Positions 53,333 to 64,000 of a stretch of 64,000 nucleotides of DNA are shown one piece after another. Positions within the stretch are counted from its first letter, which is position 1, and each line of letters begins with the position of its first letter. A model generated the notes under the pieces. It worked only from the letters and a program-made list of their open reading frames with translations, searched no databases and was not told the origin of the DNA. The position numbers and the translations under genes were made by a program. Origin of the DNA: Elizabethkingia sp. YR214 (GTDB taxonomy: Bacteria; Bacteroidota; Bacteroidia; Flavobacteriales; Weeksellaceae); contig NZ_QBUH01000004.1 of the NCBI RefSeq assembly GCF_003058195.1, positions 1 through 64,000 of the forward strand, in the 5' to 3' direction.

Positions 53333-54001
53333 ATGAAAAAATTACTTTTTACTTCTGCATTAGCAATATCTACACTTTCGTTTGCTCAGATCGACTTCAA
53401 CAACACCAGATTTGGAGTTAGTGCAGGGCTTAACCGTTCAGGAGTGAGCAATGCACACAGACCATCAGGTGCAAGATATACTTTTCAGGCAGGTGGATTA
53501 GCTTTAATCCCAATAGGAACTGCTAATCAGTTTTTCTTACAGCCAGAGGTATTATTCTATGGTGCTGGTGAAACAGGAAAAGACAGCGATTTTAAAAACG
53601 GAGATCGTAATGCTAATGGTTACAATGCAGTATATGCAAATAACTACATCAGTGTTCCGGTATACTTCAAAGCTTATTTCTCTGAAGCACCATCTGAGTT
53701 TTTTGCAATGGCAGGTCCAAGATTTAACTTCCTGGTAAATCAGAATGTTAAAAATGTTCCGGCTGACAGACCTTATTATGATCCTGATTATAATGGGGCT
53801 AGCAACTTTAATGGTAAAGCGGCAAGTTTTAACTTTGGGATCGGATTAGGAATAGGTTATAGCCTTAAAAGAGAATGGGAATTCACAATTAAGTATGACT
53901 TAGGACTTACCAATACTTACAAAGGTTTAGTAAACGAACTAAGCTCTAAGAGCAAGTCTGAACAAGTAGCGAGCGTTGGTGTAAGCTATATCTTCAAATA
54001 A
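53333..54001 (+). CDS. Outer-membrane beta-barrel protein (PorT-like fold)
   Basis: The signal peptide is MKKLLFTSALAISTLSFAQ. The mature protein is a run of amphipathic strands (FGVSAGLNRSGVSNAHRP, NQFFLQPEVLFYGAG, NYISVPVYFKAYFS, FNFGIGLGIGYSLKREWEF) ending in Phe-Lys, with about eight predicted strands. It resembles the outer-membrane-protein-beta-barrel family that includes PorT, but I do not claim that identity. It is a single gene with its own promoter and terminator. Confidence 0.83.
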   Translation: MKKLLFTSALAISTLSFAQIDFNNTRFGVSAGLNRSGVSNAHRPSGARYTFQAGGLALIPIGTANQFFLQPEVLFYGAGETGKDSDFKNGDRNANGYNAVYANNYISVPVYFKAYFSEAPSEFFAMAGPRFNFLVNQNVKNVPADRPYYDPDYNGASNFNGKAASFNFGIGLGIGYSLKREWEFTIKYDLGLTNTYKGLVNELSSKSKSEQVASVGVSYIFK

Positions 54002-54022
54002 GACAAATAACATTAATACATA

Positions 54023-54050
54023 AAAAAATCCCGGATCACCGGGATTTTTT
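54023..54050. terminator. Bidirectional terminator
   Basis: AAAAAATCCCGG pairs perfectly with CCGGGATTTTTT around ATCA. It lies between convergent genes. Confidence 0.9.
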
Positions 54051-54101
54051 ATTTTATAGACTTATCTGTTGAATTTCAATCTTTCTAACTTCATAATTAG
54101 G

Positions 54102-55391
54102 CTAGCTTCTGATCCATTTCCAAAGCTCTTTTACCGAAGCTTTGTTGCCATACATCAGAATACCCACACGGTAGATTTTCCCTGCTACAAAGATCATAAA
54201 CAGAGCCGATGTGGCAAGTAATGCCATGGAAAGTAATAATTGCCACATAGGTACACCAAATGGTATTCTGGCAATCATAGCGACTGGTGATGTTAACGGA
54301 ATTATAGACAGCCAAAAAGCCAGAGGGCCTTCAGGATTATTCATGATGCTAAAGCTGCCATAAAGGCTCAGCATTAGTGGTAAAATCGCAAATAATGTGA
54401 ATTGCTGGGTTTCTGTTTCATTGTCTACGGCAGAGCCTACAGCTGCATAGATAGAGCTGTAGAAGATGTATCCTAAAAGGAAATAGAAGATAAAAACACC
54501 GATAATCGTTACATAATCCATACCTAACAGGCTGTGTGATACCATAGTAAAGATCTCCTGGATATTTCCTAATTTGTCCATTGGTCCGGCAGCAGCAACT
54601 GAGTATTTTTGATTGAAAAATATAGCGGCACTTACCGTCATAGCAATCCATATAACAAACTGTGTAAGGGCTACCAGGGTTACACCCAGGATTTTCCCCA
54701 TCATTAGCTCAAAAGGTTTTACAGAGGAAATAATAATCTCCACAACACGGTTGTTTTTTTCTTCTAATACACTACGCATTACCCGTACACCATACATAAT
54801 GATAAACATAAATGTAGCATACATCAGGATACCCGCTAATGCAGATTTTACTCCGAAAAGAAAAGCATCATCATCTTGCTTTTTCTCCTTAAGGTTCTCC
54901 GTATTCAGTGTGAAATTCTGATTAAGATTCAGGATTTGTGATTCTTTTATACCCAGTTGTTGTATTTTAAGCTTTCTGATTTCATCGGAAATAGACGAAG
55001 AAATTTCTTTACGGGAATCGAATCCTATCTGCTTATTTGTATACAGTCTGGTTTGTGTTTCCAGTTTGCTGTAATCATTGTCCTCCAATTTCGGAATTAC
55101 CAAAATACCGTCTATAGCTTCTGTTTCTGTTAAGGTTTTCTTTATAGTTTCAGCGCTTTTTTCAGATACATACTGGAAAGTAATATCACCAGTATTTTTC
55201 ATTTTAGAAAAGCCTTGGCTATTATCAGCTACTGCAATGTTATAATGGGTTTTGTTCGCTTTGAACATATAGGTAATTACAGCACCAAATAATAAAAGCA
55301 GGATAGGGGCCATAAGGGTAAGTATAACAAAAGATTTTTTCTTTACCTGTGTAAGATATTCTCTTTTGGTAATAAGTATAATATTTTTCAT
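54102..55391 (-). CDS. ABC transporter permease, NatB type
   Basis: One N-terminal membrane helix (VILTLMAPILLLLFGAVITY) is followed by a large extracytoplasmic domain of about 130 residues and a cluster of five or so membrane helices. The motif ALAGILMYATFMFIIMYGVRVMRSVLEEKNNRVVEIIISSVKPFELMMGKILG is read across 190-240 and is typical of ABC-2 permeases. At 429 residues it matches NatB/YhaP. It pairs with the ATPase 65 bp upstream. The exported substrate is unknown; Na+ export is only the family name. Confidence 0.9.
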   Translation of the reverse strand: MKNIILITKREYLTQVKKKSFVILTLMAPILLLLFGAVITYMFKANKTHYNIAVADNSQGFSKMKNTGDITFQYVSEKSAETIKKTLTETEAIDGILVIPKLEDNDYSKLETQTRLYTNKQIGFDSRKEISSSISDEIRKLKIQQLGIKESQILNLNQNFTLNTENLKEKKQDDDAFLFGVKSALAGILMYATFMFIIMYGVRVMRSVLEEKNNRVVEIIISSVKPFELMMGKILGVTLVALTQFVIWIAMTVSAAIFFNQKYSVAAAGPMDKLGNIQEIFTMVSHSLLGMDYVTIIGVFIFYFLLGYIFYSSIYAAVGSAVDNETETQQFTLFAILPLMLSLYGSFSIMNNPEGPLAFWLSIIPLTSPVAMIARIPFGVPMWQLLLSMALLATSALFMIFVAGKIYRVGILMYGNKASVKELWKWIRS

Positions 55392-55456
55392 AAGTTCAGT
55401 TGTTGGGATGAAATTTGGTTCGGCAGAACCACTTCGTTGAGTTTAAGATTAGAAAT

Positions 55457-56359
55457 TTACTTTACAGCATTAATGAATACCTCATTCATACTAGGGATTT
55501 TCTCTTCAAAAACTCTTACTTTACCCGTTTTCAATAGCTCTTCAAGCAGCTCGTTAGTATTGCTTTCATTACGGATCTGGAAGCTTATCAGTCCGTTTTC
55601 CTGAATAATACTATCTGGTGTATATCTTGCTTTAAAGCCCTCAAAATTTTCAGACTGGATATCGGTAAGCACTACGTTGAACAAGTTTTGTTTAAACTGC
55701 TCGCGAACATCGAATACCTTTCCGTCCAGTATTTTATTAGACTGGTTAATCAGGGCAACATAATCACACATTTCCTCTACAGATTCCATACGGTGTGTAG
55801 ACAAAATGATTGTTGTTCCCTGCTCTTTCAATTGCAAGATTTTGTCTTTAATCAGATTCGCATTTACAGGGTCAAATCCTGAAAAAGGTTCATCCAGAAT
55901 TAACAGTTTAGGTTGGTGTAGCACAGTTACAACAAACTGAATCTTTTGTGCCATCCCTTTTGAAAGCTCAGACAATTTTTTCTTCCACCACTGGTCTATG
56001 TTCAGCTGCTCGAACCAATATTTAGCCTGTGTAATGGCATCGTGTTTGGACATACCTTTCAGCTCTCCAAAATAGGTAAGCTGGTCGCCAATAGTCATGT
56101 TTTTATATAATCCACGCTCTTCCGGCATGTAACCAATCTTTTGAATATGTTCAGGGCTTAATTTTTGTCCGTCTATAAAAATTTCTCCGCTGTCTGGTTG
56201 CGTGATTTGGTTGATAATACGGATAAATGATGTTTTTCCGGCACCGTTAGGCCCCAGAAGACCGTAAATACTTCCTGTTGGAACCTCGATACTGAAGTTG
56301 TTGAGTGCTACCTTTTTTCCTGCATTATAGGTTTTGGTAACATTTATAGCTTTTAGCAT
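55457..56359 (-). CDS. ABC transporter ATP-binding protein, NatA type
   Basis: Walker A (GLLGPNGAGKTSFIRI, residues about 33-48), the signature LSELSKGMAQKIQ, Walker B (LLILDEPFSGFDP) and the switch His (LSTHRM) are all intact. The C-terminal about 80 residues form the DUF4162-like extension usual in NatA/CcmA-type ATPases. It lies upstream of the permease in the same operon and powers it. Confidence 0.93.
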   Translation of the reverse strand: MLKAINVTKTYNAGKKVALNNFSIEVPTGSIYGLLGPNGAGKTSFIRIINQITQPDSGEIFIDGQKLSPEHIQKIGYMPEERGLYKNMTIGDQLTYFGELKGMSKHDAITQAKYWFEQLNIDQWWKKKLSELSKGMAQKIQFVVTVLHQPKLLILDEPFSGFDPVNANLIKDKILQLKEQGTTIILSTHRMESVEEMCDYVALINQSNKILDGKVFDVREQFKQNLFNVVLTDIQSENFEGFKARYTPDSIIQENGLISFQIRNESNTNELLEELLKTGKVRVFEEKIPSMNEVFINAVK

Positions 56360-56405
56360 TTTAATTTTTTCTTGTTAGTTTTCTTTTCAGAAATTGTTTC
56401 AGGGA

Positions 56406-57407
56406 TTATTTGTAGATATATACTTCTACTTCGCCTTTATCGGTTACTGTTCCGCGGTACATTCCCTCAGTATTGAATGGCATTGCTACATTTCCTTCTT
56501 TATCCAGTGCTATAAGACCTCCGTTTCCACCCAGTTTACCAATTTCATCGATACTTTCCTGTGTTGCTTCAGCAACGGGTTTATGGAGATATTTCATACG
56601 GTCTGCGGCTGTTTTGGAAGCTACTGTACGGATAAAGAATTCTCCCCATCCTGTCCCGGAAATTCCTACTTGTTCATTGGCATAAGTACCAGCACCAATA
56701 ATAGGTGAATCACCGATTCGACCATACTTTTTGTTGGTCATACCCCCTGTAGATGTTCCGGCAGCAATATTTCCATTTTTATCCAGTGCTACAGCTCCAA
56801 CAGTACCAAATTTATGATCGATGATGAAATAGTCAGGATAGTTTTCTTTATTATTCTGACCTGTCTTTTTAGAAGATTCCATGGCTTTAGCTTTTTGCAG
56901 GCTGTTCCACGCTTTTTCAGTCCAGAAGTATTTAGGATCTACAATTTCCAGTTTTTGTTCTTTTGCAAATTTCTCTGCTCCGGGACCAGCCATCATAACA
57001 TGTTCCGATTTATCCATAACAGCTCTTGCTGCCAGAATTGGATTTTTTATAGTGGTAACACCGGCAACAGCACCAGCTTTCTGGTCTTTTCCATTCATAA
57101 TGGATGCATCGAGTTCATTTCTTCCTTCATTAGTAAAGACAGCACCTTTTCCGGCATTAAACAGAGGAGAGTCCTCCATAACCATAATAGCAGCGGATAC
57201 TGCATCTAAAGAAGATTTACCGTTTTTGATCTCGGCATATCCCTTTTGTAAGGCTTCTGTAAGTTTTTCGCGGTATTCTTTTTCTTTTTCAGGAGAAAGG
57301 TTGGCTTTGGTTATTGTTCCGGCACCTCCGTGGATCACCATCACATACTTTTTCTGGGCAAATGTTAGTGTCCCGAAAACTAATAAAGGAAATATAAACT
57401 TCTTCAT
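56406..57407 (-). CDS. Isoaspartyl peptidase / L-asparaginase, secreted
   Basis: The signal peptide is MKKFIFPLLVFGTLTFA, so the enzyme is periplasmic. The Ntn-hydrolase nucleophile is Thr202 (HKFGTVGAVALDKNGN), where the precursor is autocleaved into alpha and beta chains. VIHGGAGTITKA, the substrate loop TSTGGMTNKKYGRIGDSPII and GTGWGEFFIR complete the type-2 asparaginase pattern. At 333 residues it is full length. It hydrolyses beta-aspartyl dipeptides and asparagine. Glycosylasparaginase is a related alternative. Confidence 0.92.
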   Translation of the reverse strand: MKKFIFPLLVFGTLTFAQKKYVMVIHGGAGTITKANLSPEKEKEYREKLTEALQKGYAEIKNGKSSLDAVSAAIMVMEDSPLFNAGKGAVFTNEGRNELDASIMNGKDQKAGAVAGVTTIKNPILAARAVMDKSEHVMMAGPGAEKFAKEQKLEIVDPKYFWTEKAWNSLQKAKAMESSKKTGQNNKENYPDYFIIDHKFGTVGAVALDKNGNIAAGTSTGGMTNKKYGRIGDSPIIGAGTYANEQVGISGTGWGEFFIRTVASKTAADRMKYLHKPVAEATQESIDEIGKLGGNGGLIALDKEGNVAMPFNTEGMYRGTVTDKGEVEVYIYK

Positions 57408-57424
57408 TATGTAATAAATAACTC

Positions 57425-57432
57425 CAAATTTA
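57425..57432 (-). promoter_or_regulatory. -7 box TAAATTTG for the asparaginase gene
   Basis: A TAnnTTTG match on the minus strand 17 bp before the start codon. Confidence 0.55.
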
Positions 57433-57529
57433 CATGAAATTTTCTATTTCTAAAATAATAGGGGGGAGTAATTAATGACTATCTGAATAAAGAATTTCGG
57501 GGATCATATACAACCTGTCGGTTTTTTTC

Positions 57530-57537
57530 TATCTTTG
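57530..57537 (+). promoter_or_regulatory. -7 box TATCTTTG of the thiamine operon
   Basis: A consensus-perfect -7 element, ending seven bases before the TPP riboswitch begins, so the riboswitch forms the 5' end of the transcript. Confidence 0.8.
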
Positions 57538-57543
57538 TAGACG

Positions 57544-57624
57544 ACTTTAGGGGTGTCTGCAAATATGCGGGCTGAGATTTTACCCTCAGAACCTGATCCG
57601 GATCATACTGGCGTAGGGAAAAGT
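57544..57624 (+). promoter_or_regulatory. TPP (thiamine pyrophosphate) riboswitch
   Basis: P1 pairs ACTTT (57544-57548) with AAAGT (57620-57624). The conserved aptamer bases GGGGTG, GGGCTGAGA, ACCCTCAGAACCTGATCC and GGATCATACTGGCGTAGGGAA are all present. It lies 73 bp upstream of thiS. No strong terminator follows, so control is probably at translation initiation, although I cannot trace the switching helix with certainty. Confidence 0.95.
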
Positions 57625-57697
57625 AAAATGTCTTCATTGGTGCTTTCTGCACTTTTGTGGCCATTCCTGAAGTTTTATATCTAAAATTTTAACAGGA

Positions 57698-57904
57698 ATG
57701 GAACTCACAATTAATCACGAGAAAAAACATTACACACATTTACCTTCCACATTGGAAGCGCTAATACATCTGGAAGCCCGCGGCAAGTCCAAAGGTATTG
57801 CTGTAGCTGTAAACAATCAGGTTATTCCCAAAACCGACTGGGGCAATACTATTCTTCAGGATAAAGATTCTGTTCTTATTATCACCGCAACACAAGGAGG
57901 TTAA
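57698..57904 (+). CDS. thiS: Sulfur carrier protein ThiS
   Basis: This 68-residue ubiquitin-like protein ends in the required Gly-Gly (ITATQGG). The start MELTINHEKKHY follows the riboswitch. ThiS is adenylated by ThiF and becomes a thiocarboxylate that donates sulfur to the thiazole ring. It is the first gene of the operon. Confidence 0.95.
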   Translation: MELTINHEKKHYTHLPSTLEALIHLEARGKSKGIAVAVNNQVIPKTDWGNTILQDKDSVLIITATQGG

Positions 57905-57914
57905 TACTAAGTAA

Positions 57915-60319
<2,405 letters not shown>

Positions 60320-60335
60320 TTCAAATATAGAATTT

Positions 60336-60956
60336 ATGCTGAGCAGATTGCAATATATATCACAAGGAGCTAATGCAGAAGAGCAAGAAAAGAATATCCT
60401 GAAAGCTTTGTTAAACGGAGCAGACTGGATTCAGGTACGCTGGAAAAATACTGATGATAAGTCTTTAGAAAAACTATGTGCTAAAATACGGAACTACTGT
60501 AGTGATTTCGGAGCTAAATATATTCTAAACGATCATGTTACATTAGCTAAAGAAACGGGTGCAGATGGTGTGCATCTCGGGCTGGCTGATACTCCGGTAG
60601 CAGAGGCCAGAAGTATTTTAGGAAATAATAAAATCATTGGGGGAACTGCCAATACAATTCAGGATTTACAACAGCGTATCGATGAGAAATGCGATTATAT
60701 TGGTTTAGGCCCTTTTCGTTTTACTTCTACAAAAGAGAAACTTAGTCCGGTTTTGGGGCCGGAAGGCTATAAAAATATTTTTAAACATTTTCAGGATCAA
60801 CAAATCATACTGCCACCAGTATTCGCAATTGGCGGAATTCAGCTGGAAGACATTAAACTATTGCAGGATATAGGCCTGTATGGCGTAGCTGTATCCGGAC
60901 TGATTGCTAAAAATCCTGAACTAATTTCAACCATTAAAACAATATTCAATGAGTAA
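60336..60956 (+). CDS. thiE: Thiamine phosphate synthase
   Basis: The ThiE signatures are [40 protein letters not shown] (with the Mg2+ and pyrophosphate ligands), [16 protein letters not shown] and [12 protein letters not shown]. At 206 residues it matches the family. It joins HMP-PP and thiazole phosphate to thiamine phosphate. Its end overlaps thiG by eight bases. Confidence 0.95.
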   Translation: MLSRLQYISQGANAEEQEKNILKALLNGADWIQVRWKNTDDKSLEKLCAKIRNYCSDFGAKYILNDHVTLAKETGADGVHLGLADTPVAEARSILGNNKIIGGTANTIQDLQQRIDEKCDYIGLGPFRFTSTKEKLSPVLGPEGYKNIFKHFQDQQIILPPVFAIGGIQLEDIKLLQDIGLYGVAVSGLIAKNPELISTIKTIFNE

Positions 60957-61713
60957 CTTACAAATAGCAGACAGAATTTATACTTCCAGATTATTTTTGG
61001 GAACAGGAAAGTTTGGGAGCATGTCCCAAATGACAAAAGCTGTAAAAGCTTCCGAATCCGAATTGGTAACGATGGCACTAAAGCGTATAGACCATCAGTC
61101 GGATTCTGATGATTTATTAACTGCTTTACAATTGCCAAATGTTCATCTTTTGCCCAATACATCCGGAGCCAGAAATGCACAGGAAGCTGTATTGGCAGCA
61201 CAATTGGCGAGAGAAGCACTGGAAACAAACTGGCTGAAGCTGGAAATACATCCCGATCCCCGATACCTATTGCCGGATCCTATAGAAACACTGAAAGCTA
61301 CAGAACAGCTGGCTAAATTAGGTTTTATCGTAATGCCTTATATACACGCCGATCCGGTATTGTGTAAAAGGCTGGAAGATGCGGGAACAGCTGTAGTAAT
61401 GCCCTTAGGCGCACCAATAGGTAGTAATAAAGGTTTGCGAACGTTGGATTTTCTGGAAATTATTATTGAACAAAGTAATGTACCTGTAGTAGTGGATGCT
61501 GGTATAGGAGCACCTTCGGATGCTGCAAAAGCAATGGAAATGGGAGCAGATGCCGTTCTGGTAAATACAGCAATTGCTGTTGCCGGTGATCCTGTACAAA
61601 TGGCTATAGCATTCAAAGAAGCTGTTATAGCTGGCAGAAGAGGTTTTGAAGCCCAACTGGGGGATATACATTCCGGAGCAGTAGCATCCAGTCCGTTAAC
61701 CTCATTTCTATAA
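60949..61713 (+). CDS. thiG: Thiazole synthase ThiG
   Basis: This 254-residue TIM barrel has [15 protein letters not shown], the Schiff-base Lys in [52 protein letters not shown] and [11 protein letters not shown]. It makes the thiazole phosphate from DXP, dehydroglycine and ThiS thiocarboxylate. It overlaps thiE. Confidence 0.97.
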   Translation: MSNLQIADRIYTSRLFLGTGKFGSMSQMTKAVKASESELVTMALKRIDHQSDSDDLLTALQLPNVHLLPNTSGARNAQEAVLAAQLAREALETNWLKLEIHPDPRYLLPDPIETLKATEQLAKLGFIVMPYIHADPVLCKRLEDAGTAVVMPLGAPIGSNKGLRTLDFLEIIIEQSNVPVVVDAGIGAPSDAAKAMEMGADAVLVNTAIAVAGDPVQMAIAFKEAVIAGRRGFEAQLGDIHSGAVASSPLTSFL

Positions 61714-61734
61714 GAACTAATGGCTGTAAGCATA

Positions 61735-61845
61735 ACACGAAGGCACTAAAAGCAATGAATAGGATACTGTTTTTAGATATAAGAAAAACAGTAAACAGCA
61801 TAGTATGGACAGAAAAATCTTTGATTTTTCCTTTGTGTCCTAAAA
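61735..61845. repeat. Non-coding spacer with ACACGAAGG/CCTTTGTGT ends and an inner hairpin
   Basis: ACACGAAGG at 61735-61743 mirrors CCTTTGTGT at 61830-61838, and TAAAAGCAATG follows each as a direct repeat. Inside, ACTGTTTTT pairs with AAAAACAGT. It splits thiG from thiH. It may be a degenerate mobile repeat. Confidence 0.55.
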
Positions 61846-61940
61846 GCAATGTTGAAGGTTCATATTAAGTTGTGCCGTTGCGTTACAATTTTCTGAAGAA
61901 ACTTTTGTGTTTATTACTCTGAATTATAAAAAACGAATAC

Positions 61941-63050
61941 ATGAAAACATTTAAAAATACTTTTCTGCAATATGACTGGGATCGGATAAAAGACAAAATT
62001 TATACGACTACAGAGCAGCAGGTAGAAAGTGTATTGAATAAGAGGAAAAGAACGATTGAAGATTTTTTGGTATTGCTTTCTCCTGCGGCCGCACCTTATT
62101 TGGAGAAAATGGCACAAATAACAAAAAATCTTACTCAAAAGAGATTTGGTAAAGTCATACAAATGTATGCGCCACTTTACCTGAGTAATGAATGTCAGAA
62201 TATCTGTACCTATTGTGGTTTTAGTCTGGATAACAAAATCAAGCGTAAAACTTTATCCAATACAGAAATTATAATAGAGGCTATGGCACTGAAAACAATG
62301 GGGATAAACCATGTTTTATTGGTAAGTGGTGAAGCCAATAAAACGGTAGGAATAGAGTATTTTCTAAATGCTATAAAACTACTCCGCCCGTATTTTGCAA
62401 ATATCTCTATTGAAGTTCAGCCATTATCGCTTGAAGAATATCAGGCATTACACGATGCCGGTGTGCATTCTGTACTCGTATATCAGGAAACCTATCATGA
62501 GGCTGTTTATAAAGAATATCATCCTAAAGGAAAGAAATCTAATTTCGATTTCAGGTTGGATACACCTGACAGGATAGGGCAGGCCGAGTTACATAAAATA
62601 GGACTGGGGGTTTTACTCGGGCTGGAAGACTGGCGTGTAGATAGTTTTTTTAATGCCTTGCACATAGACTACCTACAGAAGCAATATTGGCAGACCCGAT
62701 TTTCAGTTTCTTTTCCCAGACTAAGGCCTGCAGAAGGAATTATCGAACCTAAATTTATTATGAGTGACAGGGATTTGCTACAACTAATCTGTGCTTACCG
62801 GATATGGAATGAAGATTTAGAAATTTCGGTTTCTACTAGGGAAAATGAGAACTTCAGAAATAATGTAATCTCATTGGGAGTTACCACTATGAGTGCTGCT
62901 TCTAAGACCAATCCGGGTGGTTATGCTGTAGATCCACAATCTCTGGAGCAGTTTGAAACCAGTGATGAAAGAAGCATGGAGGAAGTGAAACACATTATCA
63001 GTAATGCGGGATATGATCCTGTAATGAAGGATTGGGATAAAGTTTTTTGA
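61941..63050 (+). CDS. thiH: 2-iminoacetate synthase ThiH
   Basis: The radical-SAM cysteines are Cys85, Cys89 and Cys92 (NECQNICTYCGF). VLLVSGEANKTVGIEYFL, the QETYHEAVYKEYHPKG loop and FSVSFPRLRPAEG are family motifs. At 369 residues it is full length. It cleaves tyrosine to dehydroglycine and p-cresol for the thiazole ring, which draws on the tyrosine made by tyrA. A 227-bp spacer with inverted repeats separates it from thiG. Confidence 0.96.
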   Translation: MKTFKNTFLQYDWDRIKDKIYTTTEQQVESVLNKRKRTIEDFLVLLSPAAAPYLEKMAQITKNLTQKRFGKVIQMYAPLYLSNECQNICTYCGFSLDNKIKRKTLSNTEIIIEAMALKTMGINHVLLVSGEANKTVGIEYFLNAIKLLRPYFANISIEVQPLSLEEYQALHDAGVHSVLVYQETYHEAVYKEYHPKGKKSNFDFRLDTPDRIGQAELHKIGLGVLLGLEDWRVDSFFNALHIDYLQKQYWQTRFSVSFPRLRPAEGIIEPKFIMSDRDLLQLICAYRIWNEDLEISVSTRENENFRNNVISLGVTTMSAASKTNPGGYAVDPQSLEQFETSDERSMEEVKHIISNAGYDPVMKDWDKVF

Positions 63051-63101
63051 AGTATGAAGTTAGAATTTAGAAGTACGAAATATTTGCATCGTAAATAAAT
63101 T

Positions 63102-63245
63102 AAACCACAAAAGTAACAAAAGAACGAAGTTTTGAGTTAAGCTTGGTACAAAAGTTCAAAAAAGGAGATTGTTAATGTGTTCTATGTTTTTGTGCTCTTT
63201 AGGTTTTCCACTTTTTAGATAAAAAACTTTTGTAGCTTTTGTGGT
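63102..63245. repeat. About 145-bp element with terminal inverted repeats
   Basis: AACCACAAAAGTAACAAAAG at the left end mirrors CTTTTGTAGCTTTTGTGGTT at the right end with two mismatches. It has the same AACCACA...TGGTT outer bases as the element at 28652-28803. No coding frame is supportable, although an antisense frame crosses it. Confidence 0.7.
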
Positions 63246-63282
63246 TGATATTGATGTATCCCATAATTATTACAATTATTAT

Positions 63283-64000
63283 ATGAAAGAAGATTCTATA
63301 ACCAATGAAGAATTTAACCGTTATAGCCGCCAGATTTTTATTGAAAAAATAGGCGTGACGGGACAGCGAAAAATAAAAAATGCTAAAGTGCTGATTGTAG
63401 GAGCAGGAGGTTTGGGAAGTCCGGTTATTCAGTATTTGTCGGCGGCAGGAGTAGGTACTATTGGTGTTGCAGATTTTGATGTTGTAGAATTGCATAATCT
63501 GAACCGGCAGGTGATTCATACCGAATCCAATATTGGAAAGTTAAAGACAGAAAGTGCAGCAGATTTTGTTGCAGCCTTTAATTCTTCGGTTAAGTTTATT
63601 ACTATAAATGAAAAAATAGAACCTGAAAATGTACAGTCTATCTTTCAGGATTATGATTTGATTGTAGATGGCTCAGATAATTTTACCACCCGATATCTGG
63701 TGAATGATACCTGCGTAGCACTCGATAAAACTTTGGTTTACGGGAGTATTTTTGGATTCGAAGGGCAGATAGCTGTATTCAATTATAAAGGCAGTAAAAA
63801 TCTACGGCATCTTTTTCCGGAGCCGCCTAATCCGGATGAGGTTCCCAATTGTGATAAAAATGGAGTACTTGGTCCATTGCCCGGAATTGTAGGAAGCATG
63901 ATGGCGATGCAGACGCTGAAGATTATTGCAGATCTCCCGGTAATAACCAATCAGCTAACCATAGTAGATACCCTGAACTGGAATTTTTTGAAGATTGGGT
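63283..64000 (+). CDS. ThiF/MoeB/HesA-family adenylyltransferase (3' end outside window)
   Basis: The frame starts at the ATG 63283 (MKEDSITNEEFNRYSRQIFI) and is open at the window end; 239 residues are visible. The nucleotide site is VLIVGAGGLGSPVIQYLSAAG, then DFDVVELHNLNRQVIHTESN and VDGSDNFTTRYLVND. Next to thiS/G/H it is most likely ThiF, which adenylates the ThiS C-terminus. The PNCDKNGVLGPLPGIVG segment is shared with MoeB, so a dual role or a C-terminal rhodanese domain outside the window remains possible. Confidence 0.9.
   Translation, partial: MKEDSITNEEFNRYSRQIFIEKIGVTGQRKIKNAKVLIVGAGGLGSPVIQYLSAAGVGTIGVADFDVVELHNLNRQVIHTESNIGKLKTESAADFVAAFNSSVKFITINEKIEPENVQSIFQDYDLIVDGSDNFTTRYLVNDTCVALDKTLVYGSIFGFEGQIAVFNYKGSKNLRHLFPEPPNPDEVPNCDKNGVLGPLPGIVGSMMAMQTLKIIADLPVITNQLTIVDTLNWNFLKIG

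Noticed and set aside
63199-63519. Minus-strand frame of 106 codons
   Set aside because: It is the shadow of the ThiF/MoeB-like gene and of an inverted-repeat spacer, with no recognisable protein features.

Overview
The window is an AT-rich chromosomal segment of a Weeksellaceae (Flavobacteriia) bacterium, most probably Elizabethkingia. The strongest marker is a chromosomal subclass B1 metallo-beta-lactamase of the BlaB type (37771-38517). PorX, an LpxC-FabZ fusion, DUF1501/DUF1800 proteins and many promoters with the Bacteroidetes -7 box TAnnTTTG agree with this. The assignment is from recognition of protein families, not a database search.

Layout. 1-7361: three M16 zinc-peptidase-like genes (one cut by the window edge; two forming an active/inactive pair), a TPR-membrane-HTH sensor-like protein and a secreted carboxypeptidase-regulatory-like protein. 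7362-16016: an accessory surface-protein region with three FISUMP lipoproteins. Two are preceded by an intact 60-65 residue peptide of one family, and the third by a decayed copy of it. A secreted DUF4369-like gene is present once intact and once as a truncated duplicate. The non-coding DNA here contains repeated hairpin leaders. 16080-19221: a decayed IS3-type element, then a large serine recombinase whose frame runs antisense across tRNA-Leu(CAA).

19286-56359 is mostly core genome: an MBL hydrolase, free methionine sulfoxide reductase, MgtE, rpsO, pnp, glucokinase, sdaA followed by blaB, tyrA behind a Tyr-codon attenuator, nnr, ald, tsaE, porX, and the lipid A cluster lpxD-lpxC/fabZ-lpxA followed by efp, a second lpxD-like gene and sucD. 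An ABC exporter pair follows.

56406-64000: an isoaspartyl peptidase/asparaginase, then a thiamine operon led by a TPP riboswitch (thiS-thiC-tenI-like-thiE-thiG, then thiH and a ThiF/MoeB-type gene cut by the window end). The last two genes are separated from the rest by intergenic spacers with terminal inverted repeats.

The most interesting unlisted signals are: (i) a 13-codon leader peptide with three consecutive Tyr codons and a terminator/antiterminator in front of tyrA; (ii) the short-peptide plus FISUMP lipoprotein cassettes with mosaic paralogues; (iii) a two-part RNA leader (long-loop stem plus intrinsic terminator) found with different sequences in that region; (iv) a 7-bp tandem repeat expansion that puts an in-frame stop into the IS3 transposase; and (v) the recombinase reading through a tRNA gene.
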